The notes under the pieces: model-generated
What the model saw: the letters and a program-made list of their open reading frames with translations, nothing else
The model's database searches: none
Told to the model about the DNA's origin: nothing
Position numbers and translations under genes: made by a program
Assembly (NCBI GenBank): GCA_017399445.1
Contig: JAFQCM010000099.1
Coordinates: 1 to 33,685 of the forward strand
Source of the DNA: Lachnospiraceae bacterium
Lineage (GTDB): Bacteria > Bacillota > Clostridia > Lachnospirales > Lachnospiraceae
DNA length: 33,685 bases
Reading direction: 5' to 3'
Part shown: positions 16,683 to 24,257 of the stretch, piece by piece
How the letters are laid out: each line of letters opens with the position of its first letter
Numbering within the stretch: the first letter of the stretch is position 1

Positions 16683-17615
16683 ATGCCGATTAAAGTACAA
16701 AGAGATTTACCTGCAAAGGGAATACTGGAAAATGAGAATATATTTGTAATGGATGAGACAAGGGCTTTGAATCAGGATATTCGCCCACTGGAAATAGGAA
16801 TTTTAAATTTAATGCCCATCAAACAGGATACCGAATTACAGCTGTTGAGAGTTCTTTCCAATACTCCTTTACAGATTAATATAACTTTTGTTTATGTGGA
16901 ATCCCATGTATCCAAAAATACACCAACAAGTCATTTGAATCAGTTTTATGAACTGTTTCATGAAGTGAAACACCGTAAGTTTGATGGGTTTATTATTACC
17001 GGAGCACCAGTGGAAAATCTGGAATTTGAAGATGTTAATTACTGGAAAGAGTTAATGGAAATTATGGACTGGACTAATACTAATGTAACCAATACCATTC
17101 ATATCTGTTGGGGAGCTCAGGCCGCAGTATATTATCATTATGGAATTAAAAAGCGTATTTTGCCACAAAAGCTTTTTGGAGTTTATCCTCATCAGGTATT
17201 AAATAGAAAAGTACCTTTGGTAAGAGGATTTGATGATGTGTTTATGGCACCTCATTCCAGGCATACTACGGTGGACAGAGAACAAATTTATGGATGTGAG
17301 GATTTAACGGTCTTGGCTGAGTCTGAAGAGGCTGGTATATTCCTTGCTATGGCAGAAAATGGAAAGAAAATCTTTGTGATGGGGCATCCAGAATATGACA
17401 GGATGACTTTGGATGCAGAGTATAAGAGGGATAAGGGAAAAGGATTACCAATTGAACTTCCGGTAAATTATTATCCAAGGGATGATGAAACAAAACGACC
17501 ATTATTGCAGTGGCGGTCTCATGCAAATGATTTTTATAGTAACTGGCTGAATTATTATGTATACCAGCAGACACCGTATGACTTTATTGATAATGCTGTG
17601 ATATTGGGGAAATAA
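16683..17615 (+). CDS. metA: homoserine O-acetyltransferase, MetA family
   Basis: Activates homoserine in methionine synthesis. The 310-residue protein has the catalytic cysteine C142 in HICWGAQAA and the His-x-Glu pair in MGHPEYD of the MetA fold. Residue 111 is glutamate (TGAPVENLEFEDV), the residue that in this family directs use of acetyl-CoA; succinyl-CoA enzymes such as that of E. coli have glycine there. So despite the family name, O-acetylhomoserine is the expected product. The ATG has GGAGGG upstream. It lies 24 bases after ligA, leaving no room for a riboswitch; any methionine-dependent control must act elsewhere. Confidence 0.95.
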   Translation: MPIKVQRDLPAKGILENENIFVMDETRALNQDIRPLEIGILNLMPIKQDTELQLLRVLSNTPLQINITFVYVESHVSKNTPTSHLNQFYELFHEVKHRKFDGFIITGAPVENLEFEDVNYWKELMEIMDWTNTNVTNTIHICWGAQAAVYYHYGIKKRILPQKLFGVYPHQVLNRKVPLVRGFDDVFMAPHSRHTTVDREQIYGCEDLTVLAESEEAGIFLAMAENGKKIFVMGHPEYDRMTLDAEYKRDKGKGLPIELPVNYYPRDDETKRPLLQWRSHANDFYSNWLNYYVYQQTPYDFIDNAVILGK

Positions 17616-17765
17616 GTGGTTTGTGGGATTTTTGAAAGTCACATATTTTCACGCAAAATCACATAGTTTTATGGTTAAGTGGTGTAGTAAAATAAAAAAA
17701 TGGTGTAGTGGTCTTTTTAAAGTAAAAAAATAGTCTATAAAAATCTTAATATGAGGAGAGCGGTA

Positions 17766-19379
17766 ATGAAAATAAAATGTAAGCTTTTTGTGAACGCAAT
17801 GCTTTTTTGCTTTATAGCATTATCTAATGTTACAGTAAATGCAGAGGAAAAACAATATTCTGTAAATCAGGCAGATTTTTACGTGGAACTTCAGGAAAAT
17901 GGCGATGCCCGTGTTACAGAAATCTGGACTGTTCAATATGAAAAAGGTTCTTTTACTAGATTTTACAAAGATATATATAAGGATGTAACCGAACTAGAAC
18001 AGTTTTCAGATGTACAGGTGGTGTCTTGTAAAATTAATGGAAAGGATGCCGCCAAGACAGACTATATTGACCGAGTAGATTATCACTATTATCTTGAGGA
18101 TAATAGTGATTGTTACACCATTCACTGGTTTTATGGTGCAGAAGGAGAAAAGGTTACCTATGAAATTACATATGTGCTATCTGATGTTGTAAAAGAGACA
18201 GAGGGACAGATGGCAGTTTTTTGTTACAGGTATGTGGGTGTTGATTTTCCTAAAGCTATCGAAGAAACCACCACGACAATTGTGCTTCCAGAAGATGGAG
18301 ACATTGAGGTCAGATATAGTGAAGCAGAGAAACAGGAAATTACAAATAATAAAATTTTTTTTGAGGAAAGCAATGTAAATGGCTTGCTCAAATATAATAT
18401 TGCAGCTTCTTCAGAACTGTTTGAAAATTTAACCCATCTTTCTTTAGAGGAACTAGAGGGGGACAAGATGGAATATGAAGAGAAAGAATATGGTTTGACA
18501 GACTTCATTTCAGAGATTGGAGACATGCTTATCTATATAGTATCAAAATATGCAATTCCGGGTTTAATTATAGCAATTATCATTATTTTTGTTTTGAGAG
18601 AAAGTGAGAAACAAAAGGCGTTTGAAGAACTCTGTAGAAATAATCCTAATTATTTTCCGCAGTTATGTGATTATTATATTAGAAGTGAATTTCATCCATT
18701 ACTGATTTCTGTATTTTGTGGAAAAGAATTGTCTTCCATGAATTTCTTTCGAATTGTATTGTTAGATTTGTGCAGAAGAAATCATGTATACATATCAGAG
18801 AAGGAAATTATCATAAGAAAGCAAATACATGATATAGAATCTTTTGAAGTAGAAGTGCTGAACTTAATGTTACAAATGTTTCCTCATACGGAGCAAAGAG
18901 ATTGTAACGCGTTCAATTTGGCAATAATAGGAAGTATTTTGAAAAATGAGAAAACAAAAAATGAATTTAGAAGGCAGCTTAAAGACATATATACTAAGTT
19001 TACAAAAACACAGGCAAGTTTTAAATATGACAAGTCTCGGGCACAGGAAATGGATAATTTGAAAAGGTATTTCAAGAAGAACCAACGATATCATGCCACT
19101 ACCTATGAATATTTTGGTATTGTGGAAAGAACACGTCATATTGATTATTTGACTATCTTAAGTTTGATTTTTGTTGCTGGAAAGAAGTCTGGTTATTACA
19201 TGGAAAATCAGGGGGACTTATTTGCGTTTTGTTATGCATTAGATGAGTGTATGTACAGAGAAGTCCATGTAGGAATTTCAGATGGCAGTGTAAGTAGCAG
19301 TTGTTCTAGCTGTAGTAGCTGTTCCAGTTGCAGTAGTTGTTCAAGTTGTGGTGGATGTGGAGGCGGAGGAGCAGATTAA
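17766..19379 (+). CDS. DUF2207-like membrane protein with Ser-Ser-Cys repeat tail
   Basis: A 537-residue protein. Residues 1-26 form a signal peptide (LFVNAMLFCFIALSNVTVNA, cleavage after VNA). The extracellular part (about 27-250) has the DUF2207 pattern: YSVNQADFYVELQENGDARV and a later VTYEITYVLSDVV. One membrane helix lies at about 258-280 (IPGLIIAIIIIFVL), so residues 281-537 should be cytoplasmic. The last 30 residues carry six Ser-Ser-Cys units and one Gly-Gly-Cys (cysteines at 513, 516, 519, 522, 525, 528, 531) before a GGGGAD end. The start at 17766 is preceded by AGGAG; an ATG at 17751 overlaps that site. Function of DUF2207 is not known. A radical SAM/SPASM gene follows after a terminator; the tail may be its target. 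Confidence 0.8.
   Translation: MKIKCKLFVNAMLFCFIALSNVTVNAEEKQYSVNQADFYVELQENGDARVTEIWTVQYEKGSFTRFYKDIYKDVTELEQFSDVQVVSCKINGKDAAKTDYIDRVDYHYYLEDNSDCYTIHWFYGAEGEKVTYEITYVLSDVVKETEGQMAVFCYRYVGVDFPKAIEETTTTIVLPEDGDIEVRYSEAEKQEITNNKIFFEESNVNGLLKYNIAASSELFENLTHLSLEELEGDKMEYEEKEYGLTDFISEIGDMLIYIVSKYAIPGLIIAIIIIFVLRESEKQKAFEELCRNNPNYFPQLCDYYIRSEFHPLLISVFCGKELSSMNFFRIVLLDLCRRNHVYISEKEIIIRKQIHDIESFEVEVLNLMLQMFPHTEQRDCNAFNLAIIGSILKNEKTKNEFRRQLKDIYTKFTKTQASFKYDKSRAQEMDNLKRYFKKNQRYHATTYEYFGIVERTRHIDYLTILSLIFVAGKKSGYYMENQGDLFAFCYALDECMYREVHVGISDGSVSSSCSSCSSCSSCSSCSSCGGCGGGGAD
19296..19358 (+). repeat. seven-unit (SSC)6-GGC coding repeat
   Basis: Seven 9-base units encode SSC six times then GGC. Serine codons vary from unit to unit (AGC AGT, TCT AGC, AGT AGC, TCC AGT, AGT AGT, TCA AGT) and one cysteine is TGC, so the repetition is held at protein level and is not a recent DNA expansion. 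Confidence 0.9.
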
Positions 19380-19397
19380 ATTCTGCTTCTTTTTTTA
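19368..19397 (+). terminator. terminator overlapping the DUF2207 stop codon
   Basis: GGAGCAGA (19368-19375) pairs with TCTGCTTC (19382-19389) with one G-T pair, six-base loop, then a run of eight T. The TAA stop (19377-19379) is in the loop. Confidence 0.8.
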
Positions 19398-19457
19398 TTT
19401 ATTTTGATAAAATAAATTAATATATGAGGTTCTAGAAAAAGAATAGAGGTGACAATT

Positions 19458-20435
19458 ATGAAGAAACATGTTTTGCAATGGCATATTACCCACAAATGCA
19501 ATTTAAGGTGTTTGCATTGCTATCAGGAAGAGTATGATGAGGATTTAAATAGAAAATCATTAGAAGAAATTTTTTATCAGTATTTAGAATTTATTCAACA
19601 TTATAATTACAAAGGACATATTAATTTTACCGGTGGAGAACCTTTTGTTTCCTCAGATATTTTTTGTATGTTTGATTTGTGTGAAAGGTTTGATATTTCT
19701 TTTGGTATTTTAACAAATGGGACTATGCTGAATGAAGAATTGACTGGAAATTTAAAAAAATATCAAAAGTTATCTTTTGTTCAGATTAGCATGGATGGAA
19801 AGAAAGAAACTCACAATCATATTCGGGGGGAAGGAAATTTTGAAAAGTCTTTAGAAGCCTTTAAAACATTGAAAAAGCATCATATCCAAACCATGGCTGC
19901 ATTTACTTGTCACAAAGAAAATTATCAGGAATTAGAAAAAGTGATAAGAATAGTAGAGAAAAATAAAATTGACAGATTCTGGGTGGATCGTTTAATTCCT
20001 ATAGGAAATAATAAGGAGCAGATTTTAACAACAGAAGAATATAGGAATGTAATTAAAATGCTTACCAAAGAACAGAAAAAAGCGAAAAAAAATCCCTTTT
20101 GCAAAACTACAATCCATACCAATAGAGCCTTACAATTTTGTGAAGGGAGCAATGAAATTTACCAATGTTCTGCAGGAGTAGAATTGTTAACGATTCTGGC
20201 AGATGGAACGTTATTACCTTGTAGAAGACTTCCGATACCTGTAGGAAGTGTTTTAGAAAATTCTATCTTAGGTTTATATCAGAATAGTCCGGTAATTAAG
20301 AATTTGCAAAAAAAAGAAATACCAGAAGAATGTAATCAGTGTCTAAAAGCGGAATTGTGCAGAGGAGGTGCAAAATGTTTAAGTTATGCATTGTATCAAG
20401 ATTACAACAGAAAAGATGAAAATTGTTACACATAG
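19458..20435 (+). CDS. radical SAM/SPASM domain protein
   Basis: A 325-residue iron-sulfur enzyme. The SAM-binding cluster motif CNLRCLHC has cysteines at 14, 18 and 21, followed by the TGGEPF segment (about 58-63) that contacts SAM. The C-terminal region has the cysteines of a SPASM-type auxiliary cluster domain: CSAG, LPCRR, CNQCLKAELCRGGAKC and a final NCYT. This architecture is shared by enzymes that modify peptides or proteins, many of which form thioether links on cysteines, and by some small-molecule maturases. The ATG at 19458 follows AGAGGTG six bases upstream; a GTG at 19449 falls within that site. The gene before it encodes a protein with a Cys-repeat tail, so a modification partnership is plausible, but a terminator lies between. 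Exact reaction unknown. Confidence 0.9.
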   Translation: MKKHVLQWHITHKCNLRCLHCYQEEYDEDLNRKSLEEIFYQYLEFIQHYNYKGHINFTGGEPFVSSDIFCMFDLCERFDISFGILTNGTMLNEELTGNLKKYQKLSFVQISMDGKKETHNHIRGEGNFEKSLEAFKTLKKHHIQTMAAFTCHKENYQELEKVIRIVEKNKIDRFWVDRLIPIGNNKEQILTTEEYRNVIKMLTKEQKKAKKNPFCKTTIHTNRALQFCEGSNEIYQCSAGVELLTILADGTLLPCRRLPIPVGSVLENSILGLYQNSPVIKNLQKKEIPEECNQCLKAELCRGGAKCLSYALYQDYNRKDENCYT

Positions 20436-20734
20436 TAAAAAAAGATATATTTAAACTATTATAAAAGTTATGGGAATTGCTGATAAAATAGCCAGATATA
20501 ATAAGAAAGCTAGATTGGTGTGTTTTGATTAAATTCAGAATTTAAAGCAGAGTTTCCTTTAGCTGGAATAGTGTAAAAGGTGCTGGAAAAGAAGTAATAA
20601 TTATTAGCTTTGGGTTAATACTATATAAAAATTATAAAAATGACTTGCATTCTCATTTGGAATTGAGTACAATGAGAACGTGAGTAGGAAATTGGTACTA
20701 TTTTGCCGTTTGATTTAAAGACTTGGAGGTCACA
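20436..20734. other. AT-rich intergenic region
   Basis: About 300 bases without a supported gene. Its 3' part holds the promoter and inverted repeat described separately. The rest is AT-rich and I see no convincing terminator or RNA gene in it; a 20-codon frame at 20470-20532 lacks a ribosome site. Confidence 0.6.
20645..20678 (+). promoter_or_regulatory. promoter with overlapping inverted repeat
   Basis: -35 TTGCAT (20645-20650), 17-base spacer, -10 TACAAT (20668-20673). TTCTCATT (20650-20657) and AATGAGAA (20671-20678) are perfect inverted repeats, 21 bases centre to centre, overlapping both boxes. This looks like a repressor operator. It precedes the phospholipase C-like gene by about 60 bases. 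Confidence 0.65.
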
Positions 20735-21325
20735 ATGAGAAAAAAATCACATATATCACTGGCACGATATATTGTAGGAAGTATGGGGCTGGAAGAATTA
20801 GCGGAACACAGAAAAGCGTTTTATTTAGGAAGTATTCTTCCGGATTGTAAGCCATCTTTTTTGACAAAACGCCATGAAATTAATGGTACGTTTAATGATG
20901 TAAAACGTTATATCTTTGACCTGACAACATTTTGCGATGTTACCAGCTTAAATTCAAGAGCATATTTTCGAAATCTTGGACAGGTAATTCATTACATTGC
21001 AGATTATTTTACCTTTCCCCACAATGACATATACCAGGGAAGCATAAAAGACCATTGTGTATATGAAAAAGAATTAAAGTTTACTTTAAATAAGTATATT
21101 AAAAGTGGAGAAGCAGAGAAAAACCGTAAAAAAGCACAAGACTTTAAAACACCAGAAGCATTATTAGAATATGTATTAAAAGCCCATGAAGAATATTTAA
21201 AGGTGAAAAAGACTGTAACAGAAGATTGCAGATATATTGTAGGTGTGTGTCATACAGTGGTAGAAGCAGTGATTCACCTTTTAAATCAGAAGCTTGAAAA
21301 AAATTATTTACCGGCGATTGTATAA
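20735..21325 (+). CDS. zinc-dependent phospholipase C-like protein
   Basis: A 196-residue protein resembling the zinc-dependent phospholipase C/S1-P1 nuclease fold: early His (KSHISLARYI), LGSILPDCKPSF, KRHEING, VIHYIADYFTFPHN and KDHCVYE supply the His/Asp residues expected for a metal site. Unlike secreted phospholipases it has no signal peptide, so the enzyme is probably cytoplasmic and the substrate unknown. The ATG follows TTGGAGG; a TTG at 20723 lies in that site and is rejected. It has its own promoter with an operator-like repeat and a strong terminator after it, so it is a regulated single-gene unit. Confidence 0.78.
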   Translation: MRKKSHISLARYIVGSMGLEELAEHRKAFYLGSILPDCKPSFLTKRHEINGTFNDVKRYIFDLTTFCDVTSLNSRAYFRNLGQVIHYIADYFTFPHNDIYQGSIKDHCVYEKELKFTLNKYIKSGEAEKNRKKAQDFKTPEALLEYVLKAHEEYLKVKKTVTEDCRYIVGVCHTVVEAVIHLLNQKLEKNYLPAIV

Positions 21326-21335
21326 AGAATAACGG

Positions 21336-21371
21336 GAAGCCTTTTATCAGAGCGATAGGGGCTTCTTTTTT
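21336..21371 (+). terminator. terminator after the phospholipase C-like gene
   Basis: GAAGCC (21336-21341) pairs with GGCTTC (21359-21364 region), the stem continuing through T-G pairs and TTATC/GATA with one bulge, then a T-run to 21371. Confidence 0.8.
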
Positions 21372-21386
21372 ATAGAAAATACATAA

Positions 21387-21422
21387 AAAAATAGCCATAA
21401 ACAAAAGTTTACAGCTATTTTT
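21387..21422 (-). terminator. terminator of tRNA-Glu (minus strand)
   Basis: Sixteen-bp stem: AAAAATAGC plus seven more bases (21387-21402) pair with 21407-21422 around an AAAA loop (TTTT on the minus strand). On the minus strand the stem runs into seven T. It lies just downstream of the tRNA. Confidence 0.85.
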
Positions 21423-21457
21423 CCGGGTTGGGCTATTCTTTATTAAAAAATAGTCAG

Positions 21458-21529
21458 CAGCTCGTACGGGAATCGAACCCGTGTTTCCGCCGTGAGAGGG
21501 CGGCGTCTTGACCTCTTGACCAACGAGCC
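21458..21529 (-). tRNA. tRNA-Glu(CTC)
   Basis: On the minus strand, acceptor arms GGCTCGT and ACGAGCT (first pair G-T), discriminator G; anticodon stem CCGCC/GGCGG enclosing loop CTCTCAC, giving anticodon CTC (reads GAG, Glu); T arm ACGGG-TTCGATT-CCCGT. CCA is not encoded. Confidence 0.95.
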
Positions 21530-21544
21530 ATACTACAATATAAT

Positions 21545-21573
21545 AGTGTACATTAACTTAAAATAAAAGTCAA
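21545..21573 (-). promoter_or_regulatory. promoter of tRNA-Glu
   Basis: Minus strand -35 TTGACT (21568-21573), 17-base spacer, -10 TACACT (21545-21550), 15 bases before the tRNA start. Confidence 0.7.
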
Positions 21574-21587
21574 GGAAAAAATAAAAC

Positions 21588-21616
21588 TAGTCATATGAAA
21601 GGGTTTTTGCTATAAT
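21588..21616 (+). promoter_or_regulatory. promoter of the cytidylate-kinase-like gene
   Basis: -10 TATAAT (21611-21616) is a consensus box; 17 bases upstream is TAGTCA (21588-21593), a moderate -35. It overlaps the start of the divergent tRNA-Glu promoter region. Confidence 0.55.
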
Positions 21617-21638
21617 TGACAAAAAGGAGGAAAACAGA

Positions 21639-22304
21639 ATGAATTTAACACTTACAGGAAATCTTGGTTCGGGAAAAACAACTATTTGTAATATTTTAAA
21701 GGAAAAAGGATACGAAATTGTATCTACTGGGAAAATTTTCAGAGACATCGCAGCAGAAAAGAATGTTTCTGTAATTGAATTAAATGAAATGGCAAAGAAA
21801 GATAGAAGTATTGATGATTTGCTTGACAATAAAACAACAGAGTTGGGAAAAACATTAGACAATGTAGTTTTTGACTCCAGACTTGCATGGAACTTTGTAC
21901 CGGAAAGTTTTAAAGTATTTTTACTTGTGGATACAGAAGAAGCAGCAAGAAGGGTATTTCAGGATAGTGAAAGAAATGCAGAAAGCTATGAATCTGCAGC
22001 AGCGGCAAAAGAGGGTTTGTTAAACAGAGCAGGATTGGAAAAAGCAAGATTTTTAGATTTGTATCAGATTAATTATTATAATGCATCTAATTATAACCTG
22101 GTAATTGAAAGTACTGCGGCAAAACCAGAAGAAATTGCGGAGGAAATTATAAAGCAGTTTGAAAGTTATCAGAAGGAAAGTTATCCTACCAAAGTGATGT
22201 TGAATGTAAAGGGAAAAGATTCTTTACATAAATTTCAAGAGTTTTCGTTAGAAGAACTGAAGGCGGAGGAAGCATTGAGAGATGGATTCTTTATGGAATT
22301 TTAG
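21639..22304 (+). CDS. cytidylate kinase-like P-loop protein
   Basis: A 221-residue P-loop protein, cytoplasmic. GNLGSGKTT at residues 7-15 is the ATP-binding loop; VVFDSRLAWNFVP (about 75-87) is the Walker B-like segment, and FLLVDTEEAARRVF is the typical strand and following helix of this group. The pattern fits the cytidylate-kinase-like family (AAA-17/Cmk2 type), a group separate from the main Cmk, so the phosphate acceptor is uncertain. Residues 190-221 form a charged extension (LHKFQEFSLEELKAEEALRDG) that I cannot assign. AAGGAGG precedes the ATG. It has its own promoter and no partner in an operon. Confidence 0.75.
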   Translation: MNLTLTGNLGSGKTTICNILKEKGYEIVSTGKIFRDIAAEKNVSVIELNEMAKKDRSIDDLLDNKTTELGKTLDNVVFDSRLAWNFVPESFKVFLLVDTEEAARRVFQDSERNAESYESAAAAKEGLLNRAGLEKARFLDLYQINYYNASNYNLVIESTAAKPEEIAEEIIKQFESYQKESYPTKVMLNVKGKDSLHKFQEFSLEELKAEEALRDGFFMEF

Positions 22305-22490
22305 AGAGGTCAATGTGTTAGTTTGTGGTACTGGTTTTGGCTTCTTATGGCATGCTGACAAAAAGAGCTTGCTTTCGGCAAGGTTTTTGAAGAATACAAA
22401 GTTGTGAGATGCATGAGGCTGAAATCTTGTCAGCGTCACTTCTTGGCATATGGGTGAACAGTAACGAGCTGTTACCATTTTCACATAAAA
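22305..22490. other. structured non-coding element
   Basis: A stretch without a credible gene but rich in complementary segments: GCTGACAA (22354-22361) with TTGTCAGC (22427-22434) across 65 bases; inside, CTTGC/GCAAG (about 22369-22383); after it, GTGAA-CA-GTAAC-GAGCT-GTTAC-CATT-TTCAC (22454-22484), a nested hairpin. The phrase CTTCTT is followed by TGGCAT-like bases on both sides of the large stem. The composition is less AT-rich than the flanking spacers. It could be a small RNA or a dispersed intergenic repeat; no function assigned. Confidence 0.5.
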
Positions 22491-22504
22491 TTTGGAAAAA
22501 ACAC

Positions 22505-22533
22505 TTGAAAAACCTCTAGGAAAGTGCTATCAT
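22505..22533 (+). promoter_or_regulatory. promoter of the rimP-nusA-infB operon
   Basis: -35 TTGAAA (22505-22510), 17-base spacer, -10 TATCAT (22528-22533). It leaves a leader of about 75 bases before rimP that contains a terminator-like hairpin. Confidence 0.7.
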
Positions 22534-22563
22534 ATATTAGAAGATTATAGAGAACATAAGTTG

Positions 22564-22593
22564 AGAGTGGACATTGCGTCCACTCTTATTTTT
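22564..22593 (+). terminator. leader hairpin/attenuator before rimP
   Basis: AGAGTGGAC (22564-22572) pairs perfectly with GTCCACTCT (22578-22586) around ATTGC, followed by TTATTTTT. Because it lies between the promoter and the first gene it would act as an attenuator. In B. subtilis the rimP-nusA operon is, to my knowledge, autoregulated by NusA at a leader terminator; the same arrangement is inferred here. Confidence 0.8.
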
Positions 22594-22614
22594 GCATAGG
22601 AAAGAAGGGATAGG

Positions 22615-23082
22615 GTGTCAAAAAGAGAGCAATATGAAGAAAAAACAGAAAGCCTGATTATGCCTATTATTGAAGCTAACAAGTTTGAACTAGTGGATGT
22701 GGAGTATGTGAAAGAAGGCGGCAACTGGTATTTAAGAGCTTATATTGACAAAGAAGGCGGCATTACTGTGGATGATTGTGAAGTGGTAAGTCGTGCCTTG
22801 GGAGAATTACTAGACCAGGAAGACTTTATTGAAGAAGCATATATCTTAGAGGTAAGTTCGCCGGGACTTGGAAGACCTTTGAAAAAGGAAAAAGATTTTC
22901 AGAGAAGTCTTGGAGAAGAGGTAGAAGTAAGAACTTATCGGGCGATTAATAAAAATAAAGAATTTATCGGACTTTTAAAAGCATATGATAAGGATAGTGT
23001 CACATTGCAGTTAGATGAAGAAAATGAGATGACAATAGCAAGAACTGATATTGCATTAATTCGATTAGCATTTGATTTTTAG
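22615..23082 (+). CDS. rimP: ribosome maturation factor RimP
   Basis: A 155-residue cytoplasmic protein needed for 30S subunit maturation. The N-terminal alpha/beta domain ends with the family motif LEVSSPGLGRPLK (about 81-93), and the C-terminal SH3-like barrel follows (FIGLLKAYDKDSVTL). Translation begins at a GTG; AAGAAGGGA lies about eight bases upstream and no better ATG exists. It is the first gene of the transcription/translation operon, 30 bases before nusA, behind a leader with a terminator-like hairpin. Confidence 0.95.
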   Translation: MSKREQYEEKTESLIMPIIEANKFELVDVEYVKEGGNWYLRAYIDKEGGITVDDCEVVSRALGELLDQEDFIEEAYILEVSSPGLGRPLKKEKDFQRSLGEEVEVRTYRAINKNKEFIGLLKAYDKDSVTLQLDEENEMTIARTDIALIRLAFDF

Positions 23083-23112
23083 TAGATAAAAATTTAGGAG
23101 GAAAAGAAAGAA

Positions 23113-24237
23113 ATGAACACAGAACTTTTAGAAGCATTAAACACCTTAGAAAGAGAAAAGGATATCAGCAAGGAAACTATGTTGGAAGCCATTGAAAATT
23201 CTCTTATGATTGCGTGTAAGAATCATTTCGGAAAGTCTGATAACATTAAAGTAGAAATCAACAAAGAAAACGGCGAGTTTAAAGTATATGCAGAAAAAAC
23301 AGTAGTAGAAGAAGTGGAAGATGCTACACTAGAAATAAGCCTGATTGATGCAAGATTAATGAATTCTAAATATGAATTAGGAGATATTGTAAATATCGAA
23401 GTAAAATCCAAAGAATTTGGACGTATTGCAACACAGAGTGCAAAGAATGTTATTTTACAAAAGATTCGTGAAGAAGAAAGAAAAGTACTTTACAATCAGT
23501 ACTATGGTAAGGAAAAAGATGTAGTAACTGGTATTGTACAGCGCCAAAGTGGAAAGAATATCAGTATTAATCTGGGAAAAGCAGATGCCATGTTAAACGA
23601 AAATGAACAGGTAAAAGGCGAAGTATTTATGCCAACAGAAAGAATTAAAGTATATATTCTGGAAGTAAAAGATACTCCAAAGGGACCTCGTATTCTGGTA
23701 TCAAGAACTCACCCGGAACTGGTGAAACGTTTGTTTGAAGCGGAAGTAACGGAAGTAAAAGATGGAACCGTAGAAATTAAGAGTATTGCAAGAGAAGCTG
23801 GTTCTAGAACAAAGATTGCTGTATGGTCAAATAATCCAGATGTAGATCCAGTGGGAGCATGTGTTGGTATGAATGGTGCCAGAGTCAATGCTATCGTAAA
23901 TGAACTTCGTGGAGAAAAGATTGATATTATTAACTGGAGTGAAAATCCTGCAGTTTTAATTGAAAATGCATTAAGTCCGGCAAAAGTAGTTTCTGTTATT
24001 GCAGATGCAGATGAAAAAACAGCAAAAGTAGTAGTACCGGATTATCAGTTGTCTTTGGCAATTGGGAAAGAAGGTCAGAATGCAAGATTAGCAGCAAGAC
24101 TTACAGGATTTAAGATTGATATTAAGAGTGAAAGTCAAGCAAAAGAAGCAGGAGATTTTGAAATGACAGAAACATTAACAAAAGAACCGGTAGAAATGGA
24201 ACTTGAATTTTCAGAAGAATTTGGTGAAATGGAATAA
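23113..24237 (+). CDS. nusA: transcription termination/antitermination factor NusA
   Basis: Binds RNA polymerase and nascent RNA and modulates pausing, termination and antitermination. The 374-residue protein is the short Gram-positive form: N-terminal polymerase-binding domain (1-about 125, ALNTLEREKDISKETMLEAIE), S1 domain (about 130-200), and two KH domains (GACVGMNGARVNAIVNEL near 253-270; AIGKEGQNARLAARLTGF near 317-334). The acidic repeats of proteobacterial NusA are absent; a short acidic tail remains. AGGAGG precedes the ATG. Likely controls its own operon through the leader hairpin. Confidence 0.97.
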   Translation: MNTELLEALNTLEREKDISKETMLEAIENSLMIACKNHFGKSDNIKVEINKENGEFKVYAEKTVVEEVEDATLEISLIDARLMNSKYELGDIVNIEVKSKEFGRIATQSAKNVILQKIREEERKVLYNQYYGKEKDVVTGIVQRQSGKNISINLGKADAMLNENEQVKGEVFMPTERIKVYILEVKDTPKGPRILVSRTHPELVKRLFEAEVTEVKDGTVEIKSIAREAGSRTKIAVWSNNPDVDPVGACVGMNGARVNAIVNELRGEKIDIINWSENPAVLIENALSPAKVVSVIADADEKTAKVVVPDYQLSLAIGKEGQNARLAARLTGFKIDIKSESQAKEAGDFEMTETLTKEPVEMELEFSEEFGEME

Positions 24238-24257
24238 TTGATTTAGGAAGTGATTCT

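Noticed and set aside
19296..19358. Short regular repeats that might suggest a CRISPR-like array
   Set aside because: Units are nine bases, in frame, without spacers, and lie within a coding tail.
20470..20532. 20-codon frame (MGIADKIARYNKKARLVCFD) after the radical SAM gene, considered as a substrate peptide
   Set aside because: No ribosome site and only one cysteine; no repeat or leader-like features.
22248..22484. Minus-strand open frame of 78 codons covering the intergenic element
   Set aside because: No ribosome site, overlaps the end of the kinase-like gene, and the region is better explained by the paired RNA-like segments.
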